A stretch of DNA of 64,000 bases from contig CM040742.1 of assembly GCA_022829145.1 (NCBI GenBank), positions 15,304,131 to 15,368,130 of the forward strand, given 5' to 3'. Below, piece after piece: positions 14,445 to 28,265 of this stretch (position 1 is the first letter of the stretch; each line of letters opens with the position of its first letter). Source of the stretch: Albula goreensis. Its lineage: Eukaryota; Chordata; Actinopteri; Albuliformes; Albulidae. The notes below the pieces were generated by a model. It worked only from the letters and a program-made list of their open reading frames with translations, made no database searches and was not told where the DNA came from. A program made the translations under genes and the position numbers.

Positions 14445-14717
14445 CCAAACCTGTGGACCATAATCCATAATCTCATGAAATATTATGTTTGTGATTGTTT
14501 CAGGCCAGTTAAATCTCAGATACAGCTGACTAGACATGCGGGCAGCAGATTTTATTGCAAATGTGAATTATGGTCTAGGGAGTGGGGGAAATTTTTTTTG
14601 TTGTTAATGTGGGGGAATCATTTCTTGTTAATGAAACATTTTCATTAATGCAACATCTGTAAGTTGCCAATTACCAAGTATGCCCCTGTAGTTAGTTGAT
14701 GAATTAGTTGGTTGATT

Positions 14718-14756
14718 GTCCATGTCATGTCCATATCATGTCATGTCATGTCATGC
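14718..14756 (+). repeat. (CATGT)n pentanucleotide tract
   Basis: CATGT units, partly interrupted by CCATAT, with four clean copies near 14735-14755. Confidence 0.85.
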
Positions 14757-15429
14757 ACTTGTCATTTACTTAAGCTATCTCCACTAATTTATGAAGCAGT
14801 TCAAAAAATACCACAGTAAATATGTTTAAAAATGGTATCACAAATTCAAAACAACGGAGCTCGGAACAATTAAGGGCATCCAAAATGAAAAAGTCCTTAC
14901 AGTCTCCTAAGCGATTAAAGTGTGATCACTTTAGAGTGAGGTTGCACTTTGTCGATATGAGGGGCAGTGTGTTGACTTTTATAGCACTATAGCTGGGCAG
15001 ATGAAGAAGACATCAGAGCTAGGGATCTGTTTTTACTTCCTTTTTTATGTCTTTTTTGTCATCGTCCTATTCAGCTGGTGTTCCTACTTTCTACTTTATC
15101 TGCCATAAAAGCATGCCTTCAAATGTCATTCAGTTGTTGTTAAGATGTACTTCCCATGTGTTTTGTCTATTTCTCATGCTGGATCGCATGTATCTGAGTT
15201 CCATATGACTCTCAATGCTCTGCATGTTTTAAAAAAAAATCTCTTCCTTCAACGTACAGTAATTTTGTTTGAAAATATGTCAGAGCACCATTAGTTGTTC
15301 TCATTAAGCACATGAGCATCTGCGCATTGCTTAGCATTGACATATTCAGCACAGATACATATTGGCATGTTATTTACATATCCTGTCTGTCTCATGTGGG
15401 TCACCGTAAAAACATAGAGATTGATTCCA

Positions 15430-15485
15430 TCAATCTCATTAAGTCTCTTTTAGGATATATGCAATTCATTCAAAACAGACTTTAA
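15430..15485 (+). repeat. Unnamed dispersed repeat, copy 2 of 3
   Basis: TAGGATATATGCAATTCATT then CAAAACAGAC; also shares CAATCTC.TTAAG with copy 1. Confidence 0.55.
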
Positions 15486-16266
15486 GCTTTAAATCAACAT
15501 TAGCAGATGAATACCATCACAAGTGTCATGAAGTGTTTTACCACAATATGAATCTGTCAAGGGAGTTCCAGGTCGGTCTTATAGACTACACTGATCTTCT
15601 TCTATCTGCCAAGTCACTGAATTCTGAGGTTCATAATATCAAAACAAATTTGAAATATACAAACAAAATGTTTTTTCTGCTCACTCAGAAAATAAGCTGA
15701 TAAGTCTGTCTTGATTTAATTGCATTTTCTCTAAAATGGTTTGGGTTAAATCTAGCTTCTTCTCTGTTAGATTACAGTGAAACTCCTCTGCTTTGCAGAG
15801 TTAATATATATATGGATTTATTTTATAATAAACCCTTACATAGCGATTAATAGTTAATAAGTATTTGGCAGAGTGGAATGTTGTACTACTGGGTTAATAT
15901 CCAAAGGTTATACAGGTCAATGTCTGAGGATAAATCTACGTTGAGGCAGTTGCAAGGACATAGACAACACAGTAAACTGGTCTGGTGTTGCAGTAAATTT
16001 GCATTTTACTACTGTTTACTTCAAAAAGACATGCAGGAAGCATTTGTTCAACATTGAGTGCAATAACATCAAATCCATGAAAATTGCTAAATAGCACATG
16101 TAGCGATGCAATAAACAAGCTGCAGAAAAGTGCCTGTGGAGAGAAAGTGTTATTCATTTTTAGGCATACTCGTAGTCTGTTTCAATGTACTTTTGTAGGT
16201 TTCCTTGGATAAGCCTCTGCTAAACTTTAATTAGAAGGGAGATTAAATATAAAGCAAATAGTTGTG

Positions 16267-16430
16267 GGAATCAGGTCTGGTGTTCTGGTCGGGTGAGGCA
16301 GACCTGGTTTCTTAGGGCCAGGTTTTGAGCAATCTGGTGTTGTGTTTGTGTGGGGTCAAGCATTGTGGTCATGTGGAATCAGGTCTGGTGTTATAGTCTG
16401 GTGTTGTGAAACTTGTCTAGTGTTGCATCT
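16267..16430 (+). repeat. Imperfect TCTGGTGTT-type minisatellite
   Basis: TCTGGTGTT or close variants recur about six times at irregular spacing (for example CAGGTCTGGTGTTCTGG and CAGGTCTGGTGTTATAG). Confidence 0.7.
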
Positions 16431-18835
16431 GTGAGAAAGAGAAGACCTGCAGATGTTTGCAAAGAAAAAGCAGACCGGCCCAACATGCTCTCAAATAAAC
16501 ATGTTGGCAGTTCTGTTTACTTTCAAACTTTAATTACAAGGCTGGAAAAAATAATAATAATAATTACCCAACCGACTCAACATCGCAAGCACGCTAGGGT
16601 ACCTAACTGATTCATTCACACGTATGTGTTTCTCCTCTTCCTATTGATTGAATGTCTTGACATCGCTGTCATGTTTTGGGAAAAAGACATACTGTATGAT
16701 TGGGAGGGAAGTCAATGGGCATGACAGGTCGCGTTTGAAGAAGGGCAGGTGGACTGATCAAAGCTGATTCAAAGCAGAAATGGCACCCAGATTTATCAGA
16801 GCAGTGAACTTTATGGGCCAGGCTCAATCAAATGCACTTATTTTCCTGAACAGCATTCAGTCAAATCAGACTTTGTATTACAGCATCGTATTTTCTTCGA
16901 GTATGCAATATAATATTGGGGATGAGCAAACAGGTCTTTGTGAATATATTCTTTTAATTTTAAATCTTAATGCCAGATGCCATTAAAGACACTACAGGCT
17001 GTATTACTTTCCTTGCTATAATAATTGGTCAAGTATGATATCCGTGTGAACTCTTGGTGACCTGATGTATTGGCAGATGGGAACACAGGCTATGCATGCA
17101 TGGAAATGTAGTAGTAAAATATTTATGTGCCAAGACAAATACAGAGCAGAGGCTTCAGCCAGGAGGGGAAAACCATGTTGTCCCCATAAGACATCAATGC
17201 AAAACTCTGATTTTCAATGTATGTAATCATATGAATGCATCTGACAGGTGTAATTCTAAACATGAGAGTGTGTCTGTCCACTGACATCTCCATTAGCAAA
17301 GCCAGGTGGAAAATGTAAGCGGCAACTAATTACAAATTGTATGTTCAAAAAAGCAATCGGATAACACGGATCGGATAACACAATCCACTGTGTTGCTTAC
17401 AAACAGTAACCAAATTTGATTAATCAGGGATTACTTTACTGTATATAATTTTTTTTCCAGACCATGAAATATTACCAGGAGGTGAACACTGTAAAAACTG
17501 AAAATGATTTTACATGGCTTACCCATATAATATTTTCATGCTCAAAAGGATATATTGTTAAAATGTGTAATATTGGTCATAGTATTGTCAATTTTTCATT
17601 AAATAATTCAAAATGTAATTTCCAATCTTTGAAAATGTACCTATTAGCAGTTGCCACTCAACCCTGTCCACTAACAAACCTGAAATATTCCATGGCTGTA
17701 TATTGGTACATTGTGAAATCATATGAGCTCTGCTTCCTCTTGGTGTTACTGTGGACCCTTGGTGAGTGAGGCAGATGTGATTTTCACCACTTATTTGACA
17801 TGTAGCATTCATGCCAGATTTGCAAAGTCTGCGCAGTCATATCCAATGGAAGAAGCTCCTTTGCCATGTAGCTTACTTGGACATTTCCCCAGCAACAGCA
17901 GGTGGGATAAATATTATGACTTCACAATGTTCCCACACAGGGCCAGGGGAGGAACACCTCCGATTCTCAACAAAATGTGTCTAACAGGTGGCGCAGACAA
18001 AACCCATATCTGATAATGAACGTAGCATAGCTGTTATCCATTTCAGGCAGTGCTCTTCCAAAGACAGCTTCCTTTGCTTTAGCAATCATCAAAGTTGTCC
18101 AAAACTCAGAAAGGCCTTTCAAAAAGATGGTTCAAAAACAAAGCCAAAACAAGTTTCAAAATGACCTTGAAGTGAAACAAAAGTTGGAAAACACATTTTG
18201 TTGACCGAGGACCTCACCACACAAAACCTTTCCAACACGTGAACATGGACATGCCCAACATGCGCACACATGCGCTACAGTGCTCGCTAAACCTGAGAGG
18301 ACAAGGAAATGAATCATTCATTGGTGTTGATTTTCACCGTAAACCCAGGCTTTAGTGAGATGATTAAATAAGTGGCGTTTCGAACACTAGTTGGAAATGG
18401 AAAGCAGCTTTCCTAGATTAAATGTTCCGGACAAAGCAAGGACGCAATGAAAAATACTGGAAATCATTAAATAAGATGCAACAGCTGTGGCCACAATCAG
18501 TGAACATGACTTAAGATGTCATTTATATAGGCGTTCGTGTGTGTTTTTTCTATGATTTGCATTGTGACTGTGATTACATGCAACTGATTTCATTGCACTT
18601 GCTTAATTGATGCATTCTGTGCAGCAGTGGCACGTTTGTGACATGTGAATGTAGTATCTTGTATATTTGTTTGTGTATATGTATGGGTTAGACAAAGAGA
18701 ATGATTGTCCGTGTGTATCAATTTACACTTGTGCGTGTATGTGCATGTGTTTCTGTGTGTGTGTCTGTGTGTGTTGGTGTGTGTGGGTGGGTGGGTGGAT
18801 CTAAGTTTGGCAACTGTCAATCTAATTTCTCACCT

Positions 18836-19843
18836 GGGGCCTCATTTATAAATCATGTGTTCAAACAAAAAAATGCTCCAAAACATGCATACGCTGTTTT
18901 TCACACACAGTTTGGGATTTATAAAACTTCTACTTGACGTGAGAATGTGCGTACAGATAGGATACGTTTGACCCATGTGTACGCACATTTAGGGCACATA
19001 TTCGCCCAACCATATTCGACCAACAAAAAACTTGCACTTCAGTTTCCTTATCCCTTGTGAGTACAGTATTTAGGTTCACATTATCATTTGTAATCAGTGT
19101 TTTGTTTTGGTCATAAATAAATTATACTTTAAATAAACAGATGTGAGAAATCAATGCTTTGTTAATCAGTTGTTTTGTTCACATAAATTAGGCCTAAAGC
19201 GTGTGATGATAGCAAGATAGCATAACCATGGCTGCGTGGGCACTGCTGGATGGTATTGTGAATGGTATGGTGCGACGGGAAGGGGTCTTCAGGGACTGTG
19301 TCGACTTTTTTGCCCATGATGATGACTGGCGCATGATTTGATTTAGCTTAACGCGAGCTGTGCTCTTGGAACTCTATGCTGAACTGGGGCTGGCGCTGGA
19401 GCGCCATACAGGTCACAACCAGCCAATACCTGCCCATCCGCAAATCCTGTTGACTCTGGGGTTCTTGGCCTCAGGGACTTTCCAGCAGGAAACAGCAGAC
19501 CAGTCTGGTATAACCCAGTCCATACCAAGAGTGTTGGATGGCATCATTCATTCTCGCATTCCAAGAAGTTTCTTTTTTTCCCCCTATACACAGTCATTAT
19601 TGCATTTAAAATGTATTTCTCTGTCCTGCACATTATTTATAGATCGTGCTTAATTGATATATGCTTAAATGTGGGCATTTCAGGGTGTGGTTGTTGCGCA
19701 TGTTCACGCACGGGCATTTGTAGGATTAGCTGTGATTATATGTGATATAACAGAATTTTTTGTTGCGTACGCAACCTTGTAGATTTTGGCGTATGCAACT
19801 ATTTGGGCACGAAAGTACGCAAAGTTTTGTAAAAGAGGCTCCC
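18836..19843 (+). mobile_element. PIF/Harbinger-type DNA transposon, internally deleted and decayed
   Basis: Ends are imperfect inverted repeats: left GGGGCCTCATTTATAAA, right (reverse complement) GGGAGCCTCTTTTACAAA. Inside both ends are GCGTAC/GTACGC-type motifs (GTGCGTAC, TGTACGCAC, TTGCGTACGCAA). The middle encodes a transposase N-terminal fragment (see 19228-19566). About 1 kb long, so most of the transposase and the second protein of autonomous elements are gone. Exact ends and target-site duplication are unclear. Confidence 0.75.
19228..19566 (+). pseudogene. Harbinger transposase N-terminal remnant (HARBI1-like)
   Basis: One frame from ATG 19228 reads 37 codons (FRDCVDFFAHDDDWRMI), meets TGA at 19339-19341, then continues (FSLTRAVLLELYAELG, LTLGFLASGTFQQETADQSG, ITQSIPRVLDGI). 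The stretch LGFLASGTFQ..TADQSGITQ matches the helix-turn-helix-like N-terminal region of Harbinger transposases. The stop sits where an Arg codon CGA would fit, a typical CpG decay change. After about 19566 the similarity stops, so the DDE catalytic domain is absent. Not functional. Confidence 0.72.
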
Positions 19844-21015
19844 TGAAGAGGATAAATAGGGAACAGAATGGAAATAGACAGGAAAACATAACATAGTCTT
19901 CAAAGTGAAATGTGGCTGGATCTAGTTGAAGAAGTTGTTGGAGAATTCAGAATCATCAATCAAAAGAGAACGTTTAACAGTGACTCCTGTGTTTACATTC
20001 ATTATGCAGTGTGTGTGCATCCTGTGCAGTTCTGGAGTCTGGCCTGGCGTTGCCAAGGAGCAGTCAGTCAGGGGGTACGGAGACCACATGTCTACGTGTC
20101 GAAAGAGATGGAAGTGTGCGGAACGAAACGAAACCCAACTCCACGGTACACAGGCAGCATGCTTCAGCTGTCAAGCACCCGAGCCCAAGCTGCGAGCCAG
20201 CACTTGCCAAAGCCTTTCTCAGAGTGCAACAAAGTAAATAGAGCGCATCTATGCAAAACTGAACTCCTCCGCTTTTACTTGACAGCATGTTTGGACAGTT
20301 TGGCTATTCTGAGCCAAAGGACTGCGTGTCCTGATCTTTATTGGAAGGGAATCTGACCATTCTCATTTCAAAATGTTTAGTCCAGTGTGTCTTCCAGTCA
20401 TGGGATTGGACTTACCTGCGCTGATTGATGTTATGAAGGTTTCTTCAACAAATAATCAAAATCTTAATTCTTCTGGAGTGCGTGTCGCAGCATGTTTGTG
20501 ATCTGGACATGATCAAAGGCATTTCTTTCCTGTGCTCTAAAGGCCATTTGTGTAGCATTTGAATGCTGGATTTACTGGTCATTTCCAAACGTCATTTGCA
20601 GTACTCAGACACACCGCTGAGGTTTGTCAGTAATTGGAAAGCACTGCTTAGGATGACGTTTATGATGAGATTCTCGTGAAAAAAGCAGATGGAGACTGAG
20701 CTGCTCTTTGTGTGCTACATTCTTAAGCTCCTGTAAGCATCATGGCATGTGCATAGTCTTTAGTGTGATGTGGAGAATTATGTTATCGGCTGTGGCTGTC
20801 CATGTGCAGTTGTTGATTGTTTGTTTTTACTTAATTGTTTGACTTCCTAAACAAATTACTCATGTTAAAATGAATGTTTTCACATTTCTGGTATCTCTGG
20901 GGTGATACTTCTTTCCCCTGGGAAATTATTGACTCTTTGCACTTGTGTGCACATTGTAAGTTGCTTTAGCAATAAAACATAAATTATACTTCATGCAAGT
21001 AAAGCATGTTTTTAT

Positions 21016-21104
21016 TGAGAGACACAGAGAGAGGGAAGAGGCAGAGAGTGAGTTGTGTCAAAGGAAGAAAGAGAGAGAAAGACAGAAGGAAAGAGAGAGT
21101 ATGC
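21016..21104 (+). repeat. Purine-rich GA/GAAA tract
   Basis: Irregular GAGAGA, GGAAGAG and GAAAGAGAG units in a near-pure purine strand with two short interruptions. Confidence 0.8.
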
Positions 21105-24100
21105 TTTGCCCACATGAACATGTACTAGCCATGCACCAGTTACAACCAATATGAAGCTCTAAGAGACAGGGGGTGATAGAGGGAGAGGGAGACCACGGTT
21201 CAAACTGGAACAGACATTAATTGGAAAGACCCATTAGCCTCAGGGATGGAGTTATGTTTTATCAGCACTCCTTCCCACTGATGCTGGCTTTGTTAAGTGG
21301 CTGGTCAAAGCGGAGGCTTCATGGATTCAATAAGCCTCTCATTAACATTTAGAAAGAGGGTAAAAAAGGTAATGTGTGAACAGGCCTTCTTTGGGGCAGT
21401 ATACTGTACATCTGTGGTAACTCGGCCCAGAGGTTGCAAGGTTTAAATCCTGCAAAAGGCATATGGTGGGCTGGAGGGGTGGACCACTGGATCCTTGACT
21501 GGATTTGTAGGTCAAATGTCATGAGTCTGGAATACCTTCAGCCCCATGAACATTAATTTAACATGAGTCATTCTGGTGAAATGTCCATCTGTATAAATGA
21601 TACATGTAATTGCACCTAATCTGCATACCATTGTCCCAAAAGGACTTGGGGCCTCGAGTGTTACTGTTCACATCTCACATCTCTGTTGATTTGAGAGTCA
21701 TGTCCCCCCCAATATTATATCACCTGTAGCCCCAGGTGATCCACATTCCTGCATGCTCTCAGAAATCTGAGCCATGTAATTGGAAGGATTGGACGAACCT
21801 GAACAAATAATAATTCCCTATGTGGTAGTTTTCCACAGAAAAAATACTAGATTTTGTTTCTGTGATTCTTGTCCACTTGTCCAGAGCATGCTTTATTGAA
21901 CAGGGTAATTGTTACATGCTTGAGTTGAGGGTGTTCTTGGAGGGCCTGGCTCAGAAATGTGAACACTAAGCACCATTGAAAGGAAATCATCGTTAGAGAA
22001 AAAATGTACAATGAAAGATGTGTTCACTCTCTGTTTCAGTAAGAGAAAATGGCTCAAGTTAACTCATAACTATACATGTTTTTGTTGTCATGTTTCAGCA
22101 GGAAAAATATTTGAATATAATATCAAAAAAAGACAATTTTTTCATTTTCCAAGGAGAAACACTTGTGTTTTTAAATATCATATGTAAGTATTAATCGCAT
22201 GATGAATTGAATAAACTTTTTAGTCACAGAGGCATTAAAGATTGACAGTAGACATCTGACGAGTTCTCTATGTATGAATCACTCTTGAAATGTCAAAATG
22301 GTGATGGAAGGTTTTTTATGATGTCAAAACAATCTATAAATCCAAAATGACTGTCATTTGGGACTAGTGAATTGACATTTTGTTGGTTGCCGCTTTTCTC
22401 TGTCTCAATTAGAAAAAAATAATCTTTAACTTTAAATTCCTCAGGAACAAAATCATGTCTAAGTTTTCAGAGAATCGTTAGAGGAAAAAACCCTTGAAGA
22501 CGGAGCCCACCCAGTAAAGTGAAGGAGATGTTTCATCATCGAACAAAGGATGCCTTGTCCTGTGAGATGGCTAACAGCCTTTGGATTTCCTCAGTGATTT
22601 GTTATGTGTACCGTTTGATTCACCGGGAATGTCAAAAGACAGAACGGAGAAGGGAGTAACGGGCGAGGCTGTGAAAGCAGTCCAGACCATTTGCACGCCA
22701 GGCCATGCACGTGGGCAGGGTCAGCTTCAGTCAGAGGTTGAAAACGTTCTCTCCCTAGACGCTGTCCAATAAAATATGAGCAAAAAGGAACAGAGAATTT
22801 ACAGGCTGTGCGCACTTGTCTTGTATTTTTCCTGGTTTCTTATCTGTTCTCTTCTGGCAGACTACAACTTTTCTCTTATCAGAGGGAGAACACTGTTGCC
22901 ATTCCTTCAACCTCAAGAAAGATCAAATCAAAATACATAAATTACATTTATTACATGTATGTTTTAAATAAATGCGCTGCAGTTGCTGTTGTTATTGGGA
23001 GTGGCATTAGGAGCAGTAGCTGCAGTGGTTGCTGTTCTGTCATCATCATTGCTGTGGTCTGTCTGGTCGACATGATTACTGACTTCCCTTCACATTTATT
23101 AGAGGAATGCGGTCAGGGGAACATTAGAGCTTTCATATGTCACCCTCCCCTATGCATTAAGATACCATTCACCATTATAATGGAATGCCACTGTTTAAAG
23201 AATCATCAAAACCTTTTGGTGTGAAAGACCAGTGACATCCATGCATCACAAGTACATCTACCATACATGAGAAATCCTCCAACATTCACAGTGTCTATTT
23301 AAGGCCATTCTTGGCTTGAGTGACCCCCCTAACTGAGTCCCCTGAGCAGGTCACCGTAAAGGAGACACAGCTGTCAGAACATCTTTTCACCAGAAAAACA
23401 GGCCCAGAAGTGGTCCAACCATGGCTGCAATGGGTAACGCGGCCAAACAAAAAGCTTTTTAGAAAAGCCTTTATTTAATGTGGATTTACTCTGTCCTTGC
23501 GATGCACTGGACTTGACGGTGCGGTTTTCGATTTGCGGAGATGGAAGGGGGCACAGAAGTGGCCTGGGGGCCTGGGAAAAGGGGAAATGGCGGATCCACA
23601 TTTGCGTGGGGTCACTATGGGGTGTCCCGCTGAAATGAAACAGGCACAACCCCAAACGTTGCAACACGTTAACCCACGAGTCAAGCAGAGACCCCGCTCT
23701 GTACCCACTGGACTTTTCACAGCAGTGTGCGGGGTTTGAGTTTCCCTTTGTGAAACTGTACTTCGTGTGGGCATTTTGACATTTTGACTTAGGCCTGCTT
23801 GACATTTCCTGTAGGTGTAGAATACGCGCATACAGTTATTTAAATTCTATTCAGTTTCTCACAAGTGGTTTTGTCTGTCTGAGTTCAGCTTTTTTATGGG
23901 GTAAGAGCCCCAGCAGAGAGCATTTCTACTCAAATAAAGTTGGTTATGCTGATAATGTATGAACGCATAAATGGTGCATGTTTTTAAATAATGATAAAAT
24001 ACAGTAATTCTTTCACAGCATAAGCCATTTTTAATTTGTAATGTTTAATGTGTTATTATAGAATTTCAAGATGAACAATAATTATTCCTAAATGATATAA

Positions 24101-27100
24101 CATGCATTCTTAAATGTGGTTTTTCATACCAAATTTTTGTTTTAATAAAATGATGTGTTGTGACACAGGGGCAGCAGTTATATAACTGAACCAGTGCTCT
24201 CAGGCATCATTGCCTTTTGAACATCTGATGTTCGCGGTTGCAGTAATCTGTTTCATTAGAGAAAAATAGTCAAATAGACATTTTTCCAATGACAGCAGTC
24301 TGATGAACTACAGAGAGAAGATAAAGTTGCAACTGAAATCCTTTCTTACTTTTGTTTATGTTAATGAGTAATAGCAGTCTTATCTACAGCATCAGTCTTT
24401 GTAAGGAGAAATTGGGTAAGCTATCTGTCTTGAAACTAGATGGCAACACTGTAAATGGGGTAAGTTACATACGGTAAATTTACCTTGACTCAGGGTCTCC
24501 ATTCGTATGTTTTTGCACCTTAATCCAGTTAGTGAGGGGAATTGGACACCATGTTGATGGTGGTTTCAAGCTTCCTCCCTTATTGGAGGAGGGATTAATT
24601 CTGCAAACTCACTTCAAGGTGCCCCACTGGTGCACTTTTCACCAGTATCGTCACCTCCTTCCCCCTGCCCCCCCAGCGGGAACTTTGGGTGACCCCCTTC
24701 CCTCACAACAACCTCCCTTTCACACAGACCAAATTCGATGATGACAGACTTGATCTGTCTTCCTCTGGAGTGAGAAATGTAAAAATAAATTAACCCTGGA
24801 TGTAAGCAGGCCTCATTTAGGTACCAGAGACATTCCATCTTCCTCAAAACCTCCACGCTACTCCACTGACAGCCCAAGGGTGTTTCAGGGACCTTGCTTT
24901 CTACCTCTTTTTTGGTTATGTACCATTTTTCTCTTTCATGATGAACGAACAGGTTTTCCAAGTGAAATAAGAAGTACCATTATGCTGCTGTTTAATGCTT
25001 TGCTCTATAACTCTGCCACATACAGTTTGTGGTACAACAATTAATATGTCCAACATCTGAGATCCATTAAATGCTTGCCATTAATTAGAACTAATGTGCA
25101 CACAGTAAAATGTTAAGTGATAATGTAACTAAATAGAGCTTATATATGAGCTCAACAGGGACCATATGTGGTCTGTCAGAGTTAAAGGTACTCTATGAGA
25201 GTTGATTTAACACTGAGCATTTTACTGCGCTGAGGCAACTTTACCACACATGCAGCCAATTAAAAGCAATGAGATGCTGTTGGGTGATTTGTATTTAAAG
25301 TGGTGCGCTTATTAATTGTGTGAAACCATGAAAACACAGTTAAAGATGAAGTGATCGTGCTGCCATCATTATGTGCTATTTAAGGGTAATTGTTTTTGCT
25401 TAGCAGCCACTCCTGGTGCTTCAGTGCTGTAGATATTTATGGTGATGTATACACAACAGGATGAGATTAGCCATAAACGAGCCTCCCCTAGCTGGGACCA
25501 ATATTGCTGTAGGGGGTCCTGATGACAAGATTGCACTTCATTCTTGTCATTTTGACGCACTTCTGGTTACCGCCGCCTTTTCTGAACGGCCCATTAATGG
25601 TGGTGCCACCCAAGTGGGCCCTCAAGATGAACAAACCCAGAGGTTTCTGGGTAAACAAGACAGCCTTGAGCCGTGACAAACACATGGTAACAGTTCGGGA
25701 AGGTGGGCAGAGGGTGAGGGGTGGGGGGGTGTGGTGCTACTCGTACCCACCTCACACCAGGGCTCTTGTGCTCTTCTGCTCTTGACCCACGCAGCGTCTT
25801 GGATGACATGACTACAGCTTGTGCATGACTGGTGCAAATTCGTTTTGCAACTTTTTTAATCAGCATGGTCATTTGACCTGATTATGAAGTGCTTTTTATT
25901 TATTAAAATTCTGGTTTAATTTGTGTTTGAGTCAGCAGTTGGCTACACTCTGTGAAGCTTAAGGGTGAGGCTTATTCTCCCATCCTTAGTGTTTACACAT
26001 CGGGACTTTGTTGTAAGGCCTTGTAATTCCAGTCTGAAATTCCTTTGGAATCCATTAACCTTCTCCTGGGATTGGTGTTAATCCCTGCAATAGCAGGGAG
26101 CACACAGGCTATTGATACAAGATGGTATCAGGGTACAGTTTGTTGTGTCAGCCTATAGGATTAACTACTGTAGAATTTAGATTGTTGTGGTTAACATTGA
26201 CTGTTTGTCAGCCTTATTTCATAATTATATTTTATATTTTTTTCTACTGAGACTGTTTTGACTTCAGCCTAATGTTTCGGGTTTTAGGTTTCTTGGCCTA
26301 ATGCTCTGTAAATATTCATTTGTTTATACATGACTTATAAACTAGTAATACAATACATTTCAAGGTGTTATGTATGTTTAGTAGGACTTGCTCACATTTG
26401 AGTAAAGGTGTCTACAGTAAATCCAACAGCGTCTCCATCATGTTATTTTGTGTGGGAGTTGCATTGGGATCCTTTCACATAGTCTTCCCCAGTGTAGTAA
26501 ATAAATTGTTGCATATCAAAGGATTAAAATAAGTCATTCAGCCCCTTCTGGTACAAACACACACTTATAGTTGTGTAAGTTAGTACTAATACAAGTAAGC
26601 AGCTAACATACATTGTATTGAAAAAGAACAAAATAATGGAGAATAACATCAAAATTCATTGCTTACTTGTGTTAAGAGAAGTTAAGCGTGTTCTGTTTTT
26701 GTCTCTCCTTGCCGTTGACATACTCCCAAGCATGGGATTTGACCTCTATTCAAATCACTAGGAGATAATCATTTAGAAAAAGAGGGAGTCTGCTTTTTGG
26801 GCAGGGGCCTAAAGTCAAAATGGAAACAGTTCTCATTTCCTGCATCAGTTACGGGCGTTGCAGCTCGTTTTGGAGGCTCTCTCCACCACAATATATCAGC
26901 CTTGGTGAAGGAGAGAGAGCGGAGGATGACAGGTACTTTGTTACAGCATAGACTCTGTTTCCAAGACAGACAAAAAAGCCAGAGCTCTATTCCCCTTTGC
27001 AGCAAATTATTGTTGAGTGACTGCCCAGAGCTAATCAAAACAGAGCAATTCAGGACTAAATTTTATCCCTCCATGTTGTTTAATTATCCCCTAGTAAACA

Positions 27101-28094
27101 TTTCTGCATTTTACAGTCAAACTGCTTTTATTTTAATTTGGAAAAGAAAAAAAAAATCACATTGTGGCTAGAAGTATAGAGTAGCTTATTGCTTCAATGG
27201 GCAGCTTATTGCAAACAGTTGTAGAGTAAACTAAAGGGCTACTTTGGGTTTTCCTCATCGCAGAGTTATGCGGATAATGGCCCCCTGCTGTTCCTCCATC
27301 AAAAATAATGCCCCTGAAAAGCAGTCATACATAAGTATAGTTATGGTTGAAGCTGAGGGTACTCTGGAATTGGATGGCGTGCAGAGTCCTGACTGAAGAA
27401 TGCAATACCCATTCAGAGTAACAACCAGCCTCCAGATTTCTGGGACGGTGGGAGTCACCACATGATCTTTGTCTGCGTTTTTACTGTACCACACTGACAG
27501 ATAAATCGCTGTCTTTACTACTGTTGCTCTTTGTGATGAATTTTCCACTATGAACTTCTGTTAATGTATCCCATTCTGTATGGTGCTTATGCTCAGCCAT
27601 ATTTTAATACCAACGCTGTCTGATGCAGCATGTTACTCGCAGTTGTGTTACATTCAAACCTGTTAGTAGTTCTACCGGTGTCCTCGTGATCTGTAAGTTT
27701 GAGGATTGTCCTAGGCTGGCTGTCCATGGAGTCCTCTGTGTGTTGCTTTGGTGTTTCTCTCTCTATTGTGAGTGACAGAGTCCGTCAGAGGGCAGAGGGA
27801 CTGAGACTCAAGCAGACAGACAGCCACAGGCAGCTTATACTGGGTCTTTGCACAGTTGCGTTTGGCTTCTTGTCAAAACCACATGCATTCTTGGATATAT
27901 TCCCAACCAGATCCAAATACCCCCCTTCCCTCCTCCACCCCCTTCCCAACCAGATCCACACCATCTCCCCCCCCATTTTTGGAACAAATTTATAACCCAT
28001 ATATTTTTTTGTGCTGGTATGTAATGTCCTGTTCTTTCTGTAGACCTGTTTTATCACTGTAAAATCCTGTTTCGATATATAAGAGCACAGAAAT

Positions 28095-28265
28095 TGTGAG
28101 GAGCATCCAGCCAACCGCTGACTCTTCCCCAGCCGCCGCTTCACTAACCCTCTACAGTGCTGCGCTGGTGGCACTGTGCTGTAGAGGGCACTGTCCTTCA
28201 GATGAGACATTAAACCAAGGTCCCGACTCACAAAAGCTCCCATGGCACTTTTCAGAAGAATAAAT
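28095..28265 (+). repeat. Common teleost repeat tail (CCTTCAGATGAGACATTAAAC type)
   Basis: GTAGAGGGCACTGTCCTTCA followed by GATGAGACATTAAACC, AAGGTCCCGACTC and CCCATGGCACTTTTC resembles a widespread fish SINE/LINE tail (..GATGAGACGTTAAACCGAGGTCC..). It includes a hairpin with 10-bp perfect outer arms at 28148-28188 (CCCTCTACAG / CTGTAGAGGG). Confidence 0.6.

Noticed and set aside
21425-21470. GGTTGCAAGGTTTAAATCCTGC resembling a pol III B box
   Set aside because: No matching A box or SINE body was found; too weak to annotate.
25369-25872. Overlapping open frames on both strands
   Set aside because: They have no recognisable domain, codon pattern or splice signals; treated as chance frames.
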